Shown: positions 1-8,070 of the stretch, piece after piece
How positions within the stretch are numbered: position 1 is the first letter of the stretch
How the letters are laid out: every line of letters starts with the position of its first letter
NCBI RefSeq assembly: GCF_003075525.1
Contig: NZ_QDDR01000005.1
Location: 1-64,000, forward strand
Origin: Pararhodobacter aggregans
GTDB taxonomy: Bacteria > Pseudomonadota > Alphaproteobacteria > Rhodobacterales > Rhodobacteraceae
DNA: 64,000 nucleotides
Reading direction: 5' to 3'
Notes under the pieces: generated by a model
The model's input: only the letters and a program-made list of their open reading frames with translations
The model's database searches: none
Told to the model about the DNA's origin: nothing
Translations under genes and position numbers: made by a program

Positions 1-88
1 CGGCCGTATCCTCGACAACTTCGAGCGCCTCGCCAAAAAATGGGCCCCAAAGCCGCGCAAACCAAAAGCCGCACCCAGAAGCCTCTGA
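1..88 (+). CDS. 3' end of an unidentified gene (partial)
   Basis: An open frame enters from the left edge (codons begin at base 2) and ends at TGA 86-88. Only 28 residues are visible. They are basic and rich in Lys, Pro and Ala, and include FERLAKKWAPKPRK. I cannot name the family. A transposase C-terminus is one possibility, because the next feature looks like a broken gene, but nothing visible proves it. The sequence left of the window would settle identity. Confidence 0.4.
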   Translation, partial: GRILDNFERLAKKWAPKPRKPKAAPRSL

Positions 89-301
89 TCAATATAGCAC
101 GGCTGCGGCCTTCGGCGGATGCTTACCCTTCGGACGGCCTTGTTTCTTGAAAGGATCAGGAGGTTCCGCGAACAGATCACATTGCGGATTCCGGCAGAAG
201 TTTATGTCGATCCCGTGCTTAGGGAAAGGCAGCCTGCGTTCGGACGCTGGCGGAGAAATAATCGCGGGTGCGAGCACGAATACTCCCTCGGAAAATACCA
301 C
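89..301 (-). pseudogene. Possible truncated gene fragment
   Basis: A 70-codon frame runs leftwards from ATG 301 and stops at 91-89, touching the end of the preceding gene. The protein has a C-x4-C pair (FCRNPQCDLF) followed by a proline/lysine-rich segment (RPKGKHPP), then stops abruptly. That resembles the N-terminal part of a longer zinc-binding, IS-associated type of protein, cut off near base 90-120. This is inference from composition and the abrupt end. No ribosome-binding site or partner supports expression. It may simply be non-coding. Confidence 0.25.
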
Positions 302-323
302 ATGTGGTTGCTATCGAGGGAAA

Positions 324-346
324 GGTTGGCCAAAATCTGGCCAACC
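324..346. terminator. Perfect 9-bp hairpin with flanking A/T run
   Basis: GGTTGGCCA and TGGCCAACC form a perfect 9-bp stem around a 5-nt loop (333-337) and are followed by AAAATTTTT at 347-355. On the plus strand this is terminator-like, although the T run starts four bases after the stem. No gene in the immediate neighbourhood obviously needs it. Confidence 0.35.
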
Positions 347-420
347 AAAATTTTTCCGAATTTTCTGCACCATTTACTGCAAAGGGCTGGGGGCAACCCC
401 GCCTTTTTTCGTTCGGGTTC

Positions 421-448
421 GTAGGATGGGCAATATTGCCCATCCTAC
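421..448. repeat. REP-like palindrome (GTAG + stem)
   Basis: A perfect 28-bp palindrome begins GTAGGATGGGCAAT and continues with its exact complement, ending CTAC. GTAG followed by a palindromic stem is the layout of REP elements linked to RAYT transposases. A second, differently worded pair with the same GTAG head lies at 9091-9160. No RAYT gene is in this window. Confidence 0.5.
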
Positions 449-534
449 AAGGCCTCCCTCCAACGTGAACGGCCCCCCGCTTCCTTTCCCGGCCCTGCTC
501 GCTTACCCCTGACCGGCCCCCAGCGGAGCCCGTC

Positions 535-1158
535 ATGCGTCTGGTCCTGACCCTTGCCCTGATCCTCGGCACCACCGCCGCCGAGGCCAGTATCTGCGAC
601 TACCGCCTCTCCAGCCTGATCCAGCGGCGGGGTTCGCCGGCGATGGAGGCCGAGCGCGCCGCCACCGCCACGCCCGAGGACTCGGGCCCGGTCCTCTATT
701 TCACCGTCAATCCCCGCACCGGCGAGACCAGCCTCGGCGCCACCGGCACCGGCAGCCCGAACGACGGTTTCCTGACCCGCACCGCCCGGGTGCTGGGCTC
801 GGCCGTCGCCGTCGTCACCCGCGATTCGCCGCTGGTCAGCGCCGGGGGCGCCGTGGCAGGCGCGGGGATCGAGGCGCTGTGCTATTTCCGCGATGAACGC
901 ATCACCGATTACGACGACGTGCTGTCGGTGCTGGAAACCGTGAGCCTGACCATGCCGCCCGACCTGTTTGCGGTGATCGAGCCGGGGCTTGAACGCCGCG
1001 ATGCCTTCGTGCGGCTGAACCGCAACGACGGCTACGACGCGGTCGAATATCAGGTGAAGGACCTCTACATCGTCAACGGCCAGCTCCGGCACCGCAACTG
1101 GGGCGTCAACGACATCGTCGGCGACATCACCATCTTCCTGCCGCGGCCGGTGGAGTGA
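535..1158 (+). CDS. Predicted secreted protein, unknown function
   Basis: 207 residues. The first 19 (MRLVLTLALILGTTAAEA then Ser) look like a Sec signal peptide, so the product is probably periplasmic. It has few cysteines (CDY near residue 22 and CYF near 120) and a small alanine/glycine-rich hydrophobic stretch around residues 82-118 (two segments split by RDSPLVS) that might contact membrane. The rest is acidic and soluble-looking. I do not recognise a family. The start at 535 is preceded by GCGGAG. It lies 66 bp upstream of the P450 gene in the same direction and could be co-transcribed with it. Codon use matches the GC-rich surroundings, so it looks like a real resident gene. Confidence 0.7.
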   Translation: MRLVLTLALILGTTAAEASICDYRLSSLIQRRGSPAMEAERAATATPEDSGPVLYFTVNPRTGETSLGATGTGSPNDGFLTRTARVLGSAVAVVTRDSPLVSAGGAVAGAGIEALCYFRDERITDYDDVLSVLETVSLTMPPDLFAVIEPGLERRDAFVRLNRNDGYDAVEYQVKDLYIVNGQLRHRNWGVNDIVGDITIFLPRPVE

Positions 1159-1224
1159 TCCCAACTCGTTGCATCTGCCGCGATCCTGCGCCACTCTGCG
1201 CGCCGCAAGGGGAGGGGCCTGCCA

Positions 1225-2430
1225 ATGACCGATATCGCCGAATTCGACCTCAACGCCATCGGCCCGGCCTATATCGAGGATCCCTATCCGACCCTGCGGG
1301 CGCTGCGCGAGCGCTCGCCGGTGCATCGCAACGCCGATGGCTCGGTGTTCCTGACCCGGCATGCCGATGTGCTGAAGGTCTATCAGTCCCGCGCCATGCT
1401 GTCCGACAAGACCGAGGAATTCGGCAAGAAATTCGGGCAATGCCCGCTGCATACCCACCACACGACCAGCCTGGTGTTCAACGACCCGCCCTATCACACC
1501 GTGGTGCGCAAGCTGCTGGCTTCGGCCTTCACGCCCCGCAAGCTCGCGGTCTTCGAGGGGCTGATCGAGGGGATCGTCGAGCGGCTGCTGGACCGGGTGG
1601 AGGAGAAGGGCGAGCTGGACCTGATCGAGGATTTCGCCAAGGTCCTGCCGACCGAGATCATCTCCTTCATGCTGGGCATCCCGCCCGAATACCGCCAGAA
1701 GCTGCGCGGCTATTCGCTGGCGATCCTCGGCGCGCTGGACCCGGTAGTCCCGCCCGAGCGGATCAAGGCGGGCAATGAAGCGGTGGTGGAATTCACCGAG
1801 ATCCTGTCCGACATCATCGACCACCGCCGCCGCAACCGCGAAGGGGCGATGGAGGGCGAGGTGCTGGAGAGCCTGATCTTCGGCGAGGTGGACGGCAAGC
1901 GGCTGAACGATGAGGAACTGATGCAGAACTGCATCTTCCTGCTGAACGCCGGCCACGAGACGACCACCAGCCTGGTCGGCAATTCGGTGGGGATCCTGCT
2001 CAAGAACCCCGACGAACACCGCCGCCTGATCGCCGATCCCGGTCTCATCACCTCAGCGGTCGAGGAATTCCTGCGCGTCGAAAGCCCCTTGCAGCAGGGC
2101 AACCGGCTGGCCGGTGAGGCGATCGACCTGGGCGACACGGTGCTGCCGAAGGGCACCTATATCCACACCTCGATTGCCGGGGCCAACCGGGATCCTGCGG
2201 TCTTTGCCGATCCCGACCGCGTGGACCTGTCGCGCAGCCCCAACAAGCACCTGGCCTTCGCCACCGGCATCCATGTCTGCCTCGGCGCCACCCTGGCCCG
2301 GGTCGAGGGGCGGATCGCCGTCGGCGGGCTGGTCAAGCGCTTCCCGAAACTGGCTGCGAACGGTCCGGCCACCATGGTCCCTCTGGCGCGCTTTCGCGGC
2401 TACGCCAGCCTGCCGGTCCGGGTGCGCTGA
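1225..2430 (+). CDS. Cytochrome P450
   Basis: 401 residues, the usual size of a soluble bacterial class I P450 monooxygenase. All hallmark motifs are present: the I-helix oxygen-activation motif AGHETT (242-247), the K-helix ExxR (E281-R284) and the heme-thiolate loop FATGIHVCLG with Cys352 as axial ligand. The start is supported by GGAGGGG at 1211-1217. Such enzymes need a ferredoxin and a reductase, but neither is encoded nearby, so electrons must come from elsewhere in the genome. The substrate cannot be predicted. The upstream secreted unknown may share the transcript. The downstream side borders AT-rich DNA with an orphan gene. Confidence 0.95.
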   Translation: MTDIAEFDLNAIGPAYIEDPYPTLRALRERSPVHRNADGSVFLTRHADVLKVYQSRAMLSDKTEEFGKKFGQCPLHTHHTTSLVFNDPPYHTVVRKLLASAFTPRKLAVFEGLIEGIVERLLDRVEEKGELDLIEDFAKVLPTEIISFMLGIPPEYRQKLRGYSLAILGALDPVVPPERIKAGNEAVVEFTEILSDIIDHRRRNREGAMEGEVLESLIFGEVDGKRLNDEELMQNCIFLLNAGHETTTSLVGNSVGILLKNPDEHRRLIADPGLITSAVEEFLRVESPLQQGNRLAGEAIDLGDTVLPKGTYIHTSIAGANRDPAVFADPDRVDLSRSPNKHLAFATGIHVCLGATLARVEGRIAVGGLVKRFPKLAANGPATMVPLARFRGYASLPVRVR

Positions 2431-2745
2431 CGCCAAGGGCAGCAGGGCGGACATGCCAAACTGTGCTAGCCACGTATGACCTTACCTCATCTCACGCCAA
2501 GCCGGGCCCATTAGAGGCGGATCACGTCAGAAGTGCGCACAAGCGGGCTCCAGTCCGCTATTGTAGGATGCGCGACGAACGGGTCGGGAGTCGGGTGCGG
2601 CACATTAGGCGCGACATGTGATCGTGCAGCTTCCTGGAAGCACGTCTTTTGGAAAGCTCTTTCGGAGTGCATAGTAGTAGGCAATGAGGATCGCATGAAA
2701 ATTAGCGGAACGCGGATATAGACTCGACGAGATGGAGTTGCCTTG
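2431..2745. other. Intergenic stretch, no gene supported
   Basis: This is 315 bases between the P450 stop and the 3' end of the minus-strand membrane protein. Two small opposing frames of about 60 codons exist (2511-2696 minus, 2533-2721 plus), but neither has a convincing start or recognisable protein. Base composition falls towards AT from about 2600 onward. I see no tRNA, terminator or repeat of note. Confidence 0.5.
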
Positions 2746-3654
2746 TCAGTGATGCACGAGCATCAACGGGTCCAGTACGCTAGCAAGAGAATCGATGAAC
2801 GCCTCAATCAATCTGAATGCAGCCGGTGCGTCAGCTAGGTGATTGGAGTGCTCCGGAGTCGAGAAAAAGATCATCAAGCCTAAGAAGAGTTGAGCGCAAA
2901 AAATCAAAAAGAGGCCTAAAGCGGTGTTAGTGTAACGACTGGCCATAACTCGGAATGAGAATTGGTCAGGTTTGGCGTTCCAAAGAAATCGCTCCCAACC
3001 AAGGGCAACAAGATTGGAGTTGCTCTTCTCTTGCTCGGTGCGGTGATCTGAACTGGACTGGAAGCTGCGATTGCTTGCGAGTTCAACGCTTCTTGATATA
3101 TCAAAATCATCGACATGCACGCCACTTTGCGTATGTTGGCTTCCGTCATTATTTCTGGATGAATGTGAATTTGTATTTGATCGAGCAAGTCTGCCGTCTT
3201 TTCGTGTGTAGAGCAGAAACCGACCCAAAGACGGACCCAGCAACGGTAAGCGACTCACTCTCTCGATCAGGTCAACGTACTCGGGTGGCTTCTCGCAATG
3301 AGGGATACCCTTGGCATCGAAATAAAGAACATTTCCCGACGTTATTATGACTTCTTCCAAGATCTTGCTGTATACCGACAGACACATGAGTATCGCGTAT
3401 TCAACCTTGAGCCGCAGGATCAGGACAAGCTGGAACACGATCCCTGCGCCGACGTACCATAACGGGTTGACGATTGGTTCGGGGTCCCTCGCTTGGGAAA
3501 TGATCCAGATGAAAAATGCTCCGTAGCCGACGAGCGTTGCCCCTTCAAAGCGCCAGATAAAGGAGAGAATTAGATGGATCTGCTCTCTTGTCTTCTCCCA
3601 TTCCTTCTCGGCAAATCTGACGGCACTTTCGACTTGTACGCTGGTTTCACTCAT
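2746..3654 (-). CDS. Orphan membrane protein, unknown function
   Basis: 302 residues from ATG 3654. An upstream in-frame TTG at 3705 would add 17 residues and is less likely. After an N-terminal charged amphipathic stretch (AEKEWEKTREQ) there are two membrane segments (about residues 37-55 and 65-82), a long Ser/Asn/His-rich soluble middle region, then one strong membrane segment near residues 245-265 (GLFLIFCAQLFLGLMIFF). No catalytic motif is visible. The gene is markedly AT-richer than everything around it: one 60-base line, 2881-2940, counts to 40% GC. Its codons differ accordingly, which suggests horizontal acquisition. It sits alone between a P450 and the ribosomal genes. I cannot assign a family. 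Confidence 0.7.
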   Translation of the reverse strand: MSETSVQVESAVRFAEKEWEKTREQIHLILSFIWRFEGATLVGYGAFFIWIISQARDPEPIVNPLWYVGAGIVFQLVLILRLKVEYAILMCLSVYSKILEEVIITSGNVLYFDAKGIPHCEKPPEYVDLIERVSRLPLLGPSLGRFLLYTRKDGRLARSNTNSHSSRNNDGSQHTQSGVHVDDFDISRSVELASNRSFQSSSDHRTEQEKSNSNLVALGWERFLWNAKPDQFSFRVMASRYTNTALGLFLIFCAQLFLGLMIFFSTPEHSNHLADAPAAFRLIEAFIDSLASVLDPLMLVHH

Positions 3655-3776
3655 GAAGAAAACTTTCGACGCAATAGAAAGGTTGTAGCAGCCTACAGCT
3701 ATCAAGCCCGGTTGATCAATCCACGTTTGATACGCTCTTGCCTACTCGAACAGTCTTCGTGTGCCCCAGAGGGCGC

Positions 3777-3805
3777 TTGAACCGCGCCCCTATCCCGTCT
3801 ATACG
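3777..3805 (+). promoter_or_regulatory. Candidate sigma-70 promoter for the rplO cluster
   Basis: TTGAAC (3777-3782) and TATACG (3800-3805) are separated by exactly 17 bases. This lies about 100 bases before rplO and downstream of the opposing membrane-protein start, so it could drive the ribosomal cluster now that it is cut off from upstream spc genes. Prediction from sequence only. Confidence 0.45.
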
Positions 3806-3901
3806 CCCCCCGGTCGGGCCGAGGGTCCGACTCGACCCACCACCATGCCGCGTTGCCCCCTTTCGTCGCAGACGGGGTATTCCGGCCAAGGAGATGCGAC
3901 C

Positions 3902-4381
3902 ATGAAACTGAACGAACTTCACGACAATCCCGGCGCCACCAAGACCAAGAAGCGCGTTGCGCGTGGTCCGGGTTCGGGCAAGGGCAAGACCGCCGGCCGC
4001 GGTATCAAGGGCCAGAAATCCCGCTCGGGCGTGGCGCTGAATGGCTATGAAGGCGGCCAGATGCCCCTCTACCGCCGCCTGCCGAAGCGCGGCTTCAACA
4101 AGCCGAACCGCAAGGAATGGGCTGTCACGAACCTGGGCGCCATCGCCAAGTTCATCGAAGACGGCAAGATCGACGCGAAAGTCGAGATCACCGAAGACGT
4201 GCTGGTCGCCTCGGGCCTGGTGCGCCGCAAGCTGGACGGCATCCGCGTTCTGGCGAAAGGCGAGATCGGCCAGGCCGTGACCCTCGCCGTCACCGGCGCC
4301 TCGAAAGCGGCTGTCGAGGCCGTGGCGAAAGCTGGCGGCTCGCTGAAAACCACCGTCGCGGCGGCTGAAGCGGCCGAATAA
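3902..4381 (+). CDS. rplO: 50S ribosomal protein L15
   Basis: 159 residues. The N-terminus [19 protein letters not shown] and the glycine/lysine-rich [13 protein letters not shown] and KSRSGVAL segments are typical of L15, which binds 23S rRNA late in large-subunit assembly. AAGGAG sits nine bases before ATG 3902, which decides this start over longer frames. It opens a ribosomal/secY/adk/rpoA run. The usual upstream neighbours rpmD and rpsE are absent here. They are replaced by an unrelated AT-rich gene on the other strand, so transcription must begin in the 3655-3901 gap. Confidence 0.97.
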   Translation: MKLNELHDNPGATKTKKRVARGPGSGKGKTAGRGIKGQKSRSGVALNGYEGGQMPLYRRLPKRGFNKPNRKEWAVTNLGAIAKFIEDGKIDAKVEITEDVLVASGLVRRKLDGIRVLAKGEIGQAVTLAVTGASKAAVEAVAKAGGSLKTTVAAAEAAE

Positions 4382-4485
4382 GGTGTTGTGGGCGGCGCCG
4401 TCGCCCCTTACATCATCCGCATGGGTTTTCCTGCGCCGCCGAACCGGAGCCCGGATCGGCGGCGCTGTCATGAAAGAAACGGAAC

Positions 4486-5862
4486 ATGGCTTCTTCTGCA
4501 GAGCAAATGGCGGCCAACACCTCGTGGGCCACGCTCGCCAAGGCCAAGGACCTGCGCCAGCGCATTTTCTTCGCCATCGGCCTGCTGATCGTCTACCGGA
4601 TCGGCACCTATATCCCGGTGCCCGGGATCGACGGCGGACAGCTGCGCGAGTTCATGTCGGGCGCGGCGGCGGGTCTGGGCGGCATGCTCAACATGTTCAC
4701 CGGCGGCGCCATTGCCCGCATGGGGATCTTCGCCCTGGGCATCATGCCCTACATTTCGGCCTCGATCATCGTGCAGCTGGTGGCTTCGATGTACGGCCCC
4801 TGGCAGAACCTCCGCAAGGAAGGCGAGCTGGGCCGCCGCAAGCTGAACCAATACACCCGCTACGGCACCGTGTTCCTGGCGCTGGTGCAATCCTATGGCC
4901 TCGCGATCTCGCTTGAGGCCGGGGATCTCGCCACCGATCCGGGCTGGTTCTTCCGCATCTCGACCGTCATCACCCTGGTCGGCGGCACGCTGTTCCTGAT
5001 GTGGCTGGGCGAGCAGATCACCTCGCGCGGGATCGGCAACGGCACCTCGCTCATCATCTTCGTCGGCATCATCGCCGAATTGCCGGCGCAGCTGGCGCAA
5101 TTCCTGACCCAGAGCCGGGCGGAAAACACCAACTGGATGCTGGTCGTCGGCATTCTGGGGATGATGATCGCGCTGGTGGCCTTCGTCGTGTTCATGGAAC
5201 GCGCGCTGAGGAAGGTGCATATCCAGTACCCGCGGCGTCAGGTCGGGATGAAGGTCTATGACGGCGGCTCCTCGCACCTGCCGATCAAGGTGAACCCCGC
5301 CAACGTGATCCCGGCGATCTTCGCCTCGTCGCTCCTCTTGCTGCCGACGACGCTCAGCACCTTCTCGGGTCAGTCCACCAACCCGATCATGGCGACGATC
5401 CTCGCCTATTTCGGGCCGGGGCAGCCGCTCTATCTGGTGTTCTTCGCCGGGCTTATCATCTTCTTCACCTTCTTCTACACGCTCAACGTGTCGTTCAAGG
5501 TCGATGACATCGCCGACAACCTGAAGAACCAGAACGGGTTCATTCCCGGCATCCGCCCGGGCAAGCGGACCGAGGAATATCTTCACTACATCGTCACCCG
5601 CATCTGTACCGTCGGCGCGCTCTATCTGGCTGCCGTGGCGCTGATGCCGGAAATCCTGCGCGCCGAGCTGGCGATCCCCTTCTACTTCGGCGGCACCTCG
5701 GTGCTGATCGTCGTGGCGGTGACGCTGGACACGATGAGCCAGGTCCAGTCGCATCTGGTGGCGCATCAATACGAGGGCCTGCTGGAGCGTTCGCAGCTGC
5801 GTGGCCGTAAACGTACCGACGGCAGCAAACCTGCCCGCAAGAAAGGGCCCGCCCTGCGATGA
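4486..5862 (+). CDS. secY: Preprotein translocase subunit SecY
   Basis: 458 residues with about ten hydrophobic membrane segments. It includes the early plug-region glycine-rich stretch ([20 protein letters not shown]), the [13 protein letters not shown] motif after TM1 and the C-terminal tail rich in basic residues ([15 protein letters not shown]). SecY forms the inner-membrane protein-conducting channel with SecE and SecG. The gene is 104 bp downstream of rplO, and its TGA overlaps the adk ATG in an ATGA junction (5859-5862), implying translational coupling. Family length is normal and nothing is missing. Confidence 0.98.
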   Translation: MASSAEQMAANTSWATLAKAKDLRQRIFFAIGLLIVYRIGTYIPVPGIDGGQLREFMSGAAAGLGGMLNMFTGGAIARMGIFALGIMPYISASIIVQLVASMYGPWQNLRKEGELGRRKLNQYTRYGTVFLALVQSYGLAISLEAGDLATDPGWFFRISTVITLVGGTLFLMWLGEQITSRGIGNGTSLIIFVGIIAELPAQLAQFLTQSRAENTNWMLVVGILGMMIALVAFVVFMERALRKVHIQYPRRQVGMKVYDGGSSHLPIKVNPANVIPAIFASSLLLLPTTLSTFSGQSTNPIMATILAYFGPGQPLYLVFFAGLIIFFTFFYTLNVSFKVDDIADNLKNQNGFIPGIRPGKRTEEYLHYIVTRICTVGALYLAAVALMPEILRAELAIPFYFGGTSVLIVVAVTLDTMSQVQSHLVAHQYEGLLERSQLRGRKRTDGSKPARKKGPALR

Positions 5863-6503
5863 ACATCATACTTCTGGGCGCCCCGGGCGCCGGCAAGGGG
5901 ACCCAGGCACGGATCCTGGTCGAGGGCCGCGGCATGGTCCAGCTCTCGACCGGCGACATGCTGCGCGCCGCCCGCACCTCGGGGACCGAGATGGGCCAGA
6001 AGGTCGCCGCCGTCATGGATGCGGGCCAGCTGGTCACGGACGAGATCGTCATCGGCCTGATCGCCGAGCAGCTGGAGAAGGGCGCCACCGGCGGCTTCAT
6101 CTTCGACGGCTTCCCCCGGACGCTGGCCCAGGCCGACGCCTTGGGCGATCTGCTGGCGGCCAAGGGCGAGAGCCTGGATGCGGTGGTGGAACTGCGCGTC
6201 GATGACGAGGCCCTCGTGGACCGCATCACCGGCCGCTTCACCTGCGGCAATTGCGGCGAGGTCTATCACGACCGCACGAAGCCCACGAAAGTGGCCGGCA
6301 CCTGCGACGTCTGCGGCAGCCACGACCTGAAGCGCCGCGCCGATGACAACGAGGACAGCCTGCGCCAGCGCCTGCTGGAATATTACAAGAAGACCTCGCC
6401 GCTGATCGGCTATTACCACGCCAAGGGCAAGCTCAAGGTCGTGGACGGGCTGCAGGACATGGCCAAGGTCACGGCCGATGTGGCGGCGGCGCTCGACGGC
6501 TGA
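5859..6503 (+). CDS. adk: Adenylate kinase
   Basis: 214 residues. It interconverts ATP + AMP and 2 ADP in the cytoplasm. The P-loop is GAPGAGKGT (7-15), the AMP-binding region follows ([15 protein letters not shown]), and this is the long form with a LID domain. The LID holds four cysteines (129, 132, 149, 152), the zinc-binding arrangement seen in many non-enteric adenylate kinases. Placement directly after secY is standard, and the start overlaps the secY stop by four bases. A hairpin that may end the secY-adk message lies at 6530-6557. Confidence 0.98.
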   Translation: MNIILLGAPGAGKGTQARILVEGRGMVQLSTGDMLRAARTSGTEMGQKVAAVMDAGQLVTDEIVIGLIAEQLEKGATGGFIFDGFPRTLAQADALGDLLAAKGESLDAVVELRVDDEALVDRITGRFTCGNCGEVYHDRTKPTKVAGTCDVCGSHDLKRRADDNEDSLRQRLLEYYKKTSPLIGYYHAKGKLKVVDGLQDMAKVTADVAAALDG

Positions 6504-6529
6504 GCCTTGCAGCACAGGCAAAACGAACT

Positions 6530-6561
6530 ACCCTCCTGACCCTGTGTCACGGAGGGTTTTT
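6530..6561 (+). terminator. Hairpin with T run; its 3' arm is also the next gene's Shine-Dalgarno
   Basis: ACCCTCC (6530-6536) pairs with GGAGGGT (6551-6557) across a 14-nt loop, followed by T residues to 6561. It could terminate transcription after adk. The 3' arm GGAGGG lies seven bases before ATG 6563, so the same fold would also hide the ribosome-binding site of the next gene. Confidence 0.45.
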
Positions 6562-6562
6562 C

Positions 6563-6946
6563 ATGCGCCATCACCTGTTGCCACTGGCCGCGCTCGTAGC
6601 AGTGCTTCCCGCGATGGCCTCGGCCCAGGGGCTCGCCTGGGTCTCGAACACCGCCATCTGCCCGGATCTGCGCGCCGGGGCCGCGGCCGAGGATGTGCTG
6701 GGCGACAGCGATGCCCTGCTGCTGGAGCCCACGGGCCTCATCGGGATGGAGTATCGCTGCGTCTTCGAGCCCGCGCTCGACCTCGATGCGGCGGACCTTT
6801 CCACCAGTACCCACACCGGCTACTGCGAGGAGCCGGGGCTGATTACGCCCCAGCTTTTCACCTTCCGGATGGAGCGGCAGGAAACGCCCCGCGTCAGCCT
6901 TTATGACGGGACCGAGACGGCCACGGTGTTCTTTGCCTGCCCCTGA
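6563..6946 (+). CDS. Predicted periplasmic protein, unknown function
   Basis: 127 residues with a clear signal peptide (about residues 1-21, ending AMASA before QG). The mature part is roughly 106 residues with four cysteines (in AICPD, YRCVF, GYCEE and FFACP), suggesting two disulfides in the periplasm. The overall pattern resembles small DUF992-like secreted proteins, but I am not certain of the family. Start ATG 6563 follows GGAGGG at 6551-6556. It lies between adk and rpsM in the same direction, interrupting the ribosomal run. The promoter-like and hairpin sequences after it suggest rpsM is transcribed separately. Confidence 0.75.
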   Translation: MRHHLLPLAALVAVLPAMASAQGLAWVSNTAICPDLRAGAAAEDVLGDSDALLLEPTGLIGMEYRCVFEPALDLDAADLSTSTHTGYCEEPGLITPQLFTFRMERQETPRVSLYDGTETATVFFACP

Positions 6947-6990
6947 CGCCGGGGAGGTGCGAAAAAACACTTGACAGGAAGGGCGCGCCC

Positions 6991-7019
6991 TTGACCTCAG
7001 GCTGAAAACCGCCTACCCG
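6991..7019 (+). promoter_or_regulatory. Candidate promoter before rpsM
   Basis: TTGACC (6991-6996) is followed after 17 bases by TACCCG (7014-7019). A second TTGACA lies at 6971-6976. The -35 is good and the -10 is weak. The 226-base gap between the secreted protein and rpsM makes an rpsM-operon promoter here reasonable. Confidence 0.3.
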
Positions 7020-7036
7020 ATGCGCCTGATCCCGCG

Positions 7037-7061
7037 ATCCGAGTCGCCCGCCGACTCGGAT
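7037..7061 (+). promoter_or_regulatory. Leader hairpin upstream of rpsM
   Basis: ATCCGAGTC (7037-7045) and GACTCGGAT (7053-7061) form a perfect 9-bp stem with a 7-nt loop, followed by TTGTTCGTTT. It lies in the presumed 5' leader of the rpsM-rpsK-rpoA-rplQ message, where attenuation or autogenous control would act. Function unproven. Confidence 0.4.
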
Positions 7062-7172
7062 TGTTCGTTTGGCCCATGGGCCGGGGTTGTTCGTCTGGCA
7101 CGGCGCCGCGCAGGCTCGTGTTGTGAAAAAAGGTTCTGGGACTACGGAACCGCAACAAAAGGAAGAAACCGC

Positions 7173-7541
7173 GTGGCACGTATTGCTGGCGTCAACATCC
7201 CCACCGGAAAGCGCGTCCCGATCGCTCTCCAGTACATCCACGGCATCGGTCCGGCCATCGCCGACCAGATCGTCGCGGCCCTGAACATCGAACCCGCTCG
7301 CCGGGTCAACCAACTCACTGACGACGAAGTGCTCGCGATCCGCGAATACATCGACGCCAACCTGACCGTCGAAGGCGACCTGCGCCGCGAAGTCACCATG
7401 AACGTCAAGCGCATGATGGACATGGGGTCGTATCGTGGGCTGCGTCACCGCCGCAACCTGCCCGTGCGCGGCCAGCGCACCCATACCAACGCCCGCACCC
7501 GCAAGGGCCCGGCGAAGCCGATCGCCGGCAAGAAGAAGTAA
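7173..7541 (+). CDS. rpsM: 30S ribosomal protein S13
   Basis: 122 residues from GTG 7173, translated [19 protein letters not shown]. It has the helix-hairpin-helix-like HGIGPAIA segment and the conserved basic end [27 protein letters not shown]13 sits in the 30S head and contacts the P-site tRNA and the L5 bridge. The GTG start is chosen because AAAAGGAAG lies eight to sixteen bases upstream and the family N-terminus begins exactly here. Longer in-frame starts would add a foreign-looking tail. rpsK follows after 15 bases. Confidence 0.97.
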   Translation: MARIAGVNIPTGKRVPIALQYIHGIGPAIADQIVAALNIEPARRVNQLTDDEVLAIREYIDANLTVEGDLRREVTMNVKRMMDMGSYRGLRHRRNLPVRGQRTHTNARTRKGPAKPIAGKKK

Positions 7542-7556
7542 GGGAGGGCAGGACCA

Positions 7557-7955
7557 ATGGCTCGCGACACCAAATCCACCGCGCGCGTCAAGCGCAAGGA
7601 ACGCAAGAACATCGCCGCTGGCGTGGCGCATGTGAACTCGACGTTCAACAACACCAAGATCCTGATCTCGGACGTGCAGGGCAACGCCATCTCGTGGTCG
7701 TCGGCCGGCACCATGGGCTTCAAGGGCTCGCGCAAATCGACGCCCTACGCCGCCCAGCTCGCCGCCGAGGACGCCGCCAAGAAGGCGCAGGAACACGGCC
7801 TTCGCACCCTCGAGGTCGAGGTGCAGGGCCCCGGCTCGGGCCGCGAATCGGCGCTGCGCGCGCTGGCCGCTGCCGGGCTTCAGATCACCTCGATCCGCGA
7901 CGTGACGCCGCTGGCCCACAACGGCTGCCGTCCGCCGAAGCGTCGCCGCGTCTGA
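7557..7955 (+). CDS. rpsK: 30S ribosomal protein S11
   Basis: 132 residues, with the conserved [18 protein letters not shown] core and the C-terminal [13 protein letters not shown]-type tail (here [13 protein letters not shown]). S11 lines the platform of the 30S subunit and contacts mRNA near the E site. It is preceded by AGGGAGGGCAGGA. The gap to rpoA is 115 bases, longer than the others in this run, and holds two hairpins (7972-8001 and 8024-8052). Confidence 0.97.
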   Translation: MARDTKSTARVKRKERKNIAAGVAHVNSTFNNTKILISDVQGNAISWSSAGTMGFKGSRKSTPYAAQLAAEDAAKKAQEHGLRTLEVEVQGPGSGRESALRALAAAGLQITSIRDVTPLAHNGCRPPKRRRV

Positions 7956-7971
7956 CGCAGAACCAACAGGG

Positions 7972-8001
7972 ATCGGACCGCACCTGAGCGTGCGGTCCGA
8001 T
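7972..8001 (+). promoter_or_regulatory. Strong hairpin between rpsK and rpoA
   Basis: ATCGGACCGCAC (7972-7983) and GTGCGGTCCGAT (7990-8001) form a perfect 12-bp stem with a 6-nt loop. Only TCTGT follows, so a strong factor-independent terminator is doubtful. Partial attenuation or mRNA stabilisation between S11 and RpoA is plausible. Confidence 0.45.
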
Positions 8002-8023
8002 TCTGTCATGAAGTCCCTCGGGC

Positions 8024-8052
8024 GTATCCGGCTTCGGTCATGACCCGGATAC
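8024..8052 (+). promoter_or_regulatory. Second hairpin just before rpoA ribosome-binding site
   Basis: GTATCCGG (8024-8031) pairs with CCGGATAC (8045-8052) over a 13-nt loop, ending four bases before the GGAGG that serves rpoA (ATG 8071). The position suggests an influence on rpoA translation or mRNA ends. Confidence 0.35.
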
Positions 8053-8070
8053 AGGAATGGAGGCAGATCC

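Noticed and set aside
2511-2721. Two small opposing frames in the gap after the P450
   Set aside because: Neither has a ribosome-binding site or a recognisable protein, and they overlap each other.
2746-3654. Idea that the AT-rich membrane protein is an antiphage effector
   Set aside because: Only membrane segments and composition support it. There is no sensor, nucleotidyltransferase or toxin motif and no partner gene.
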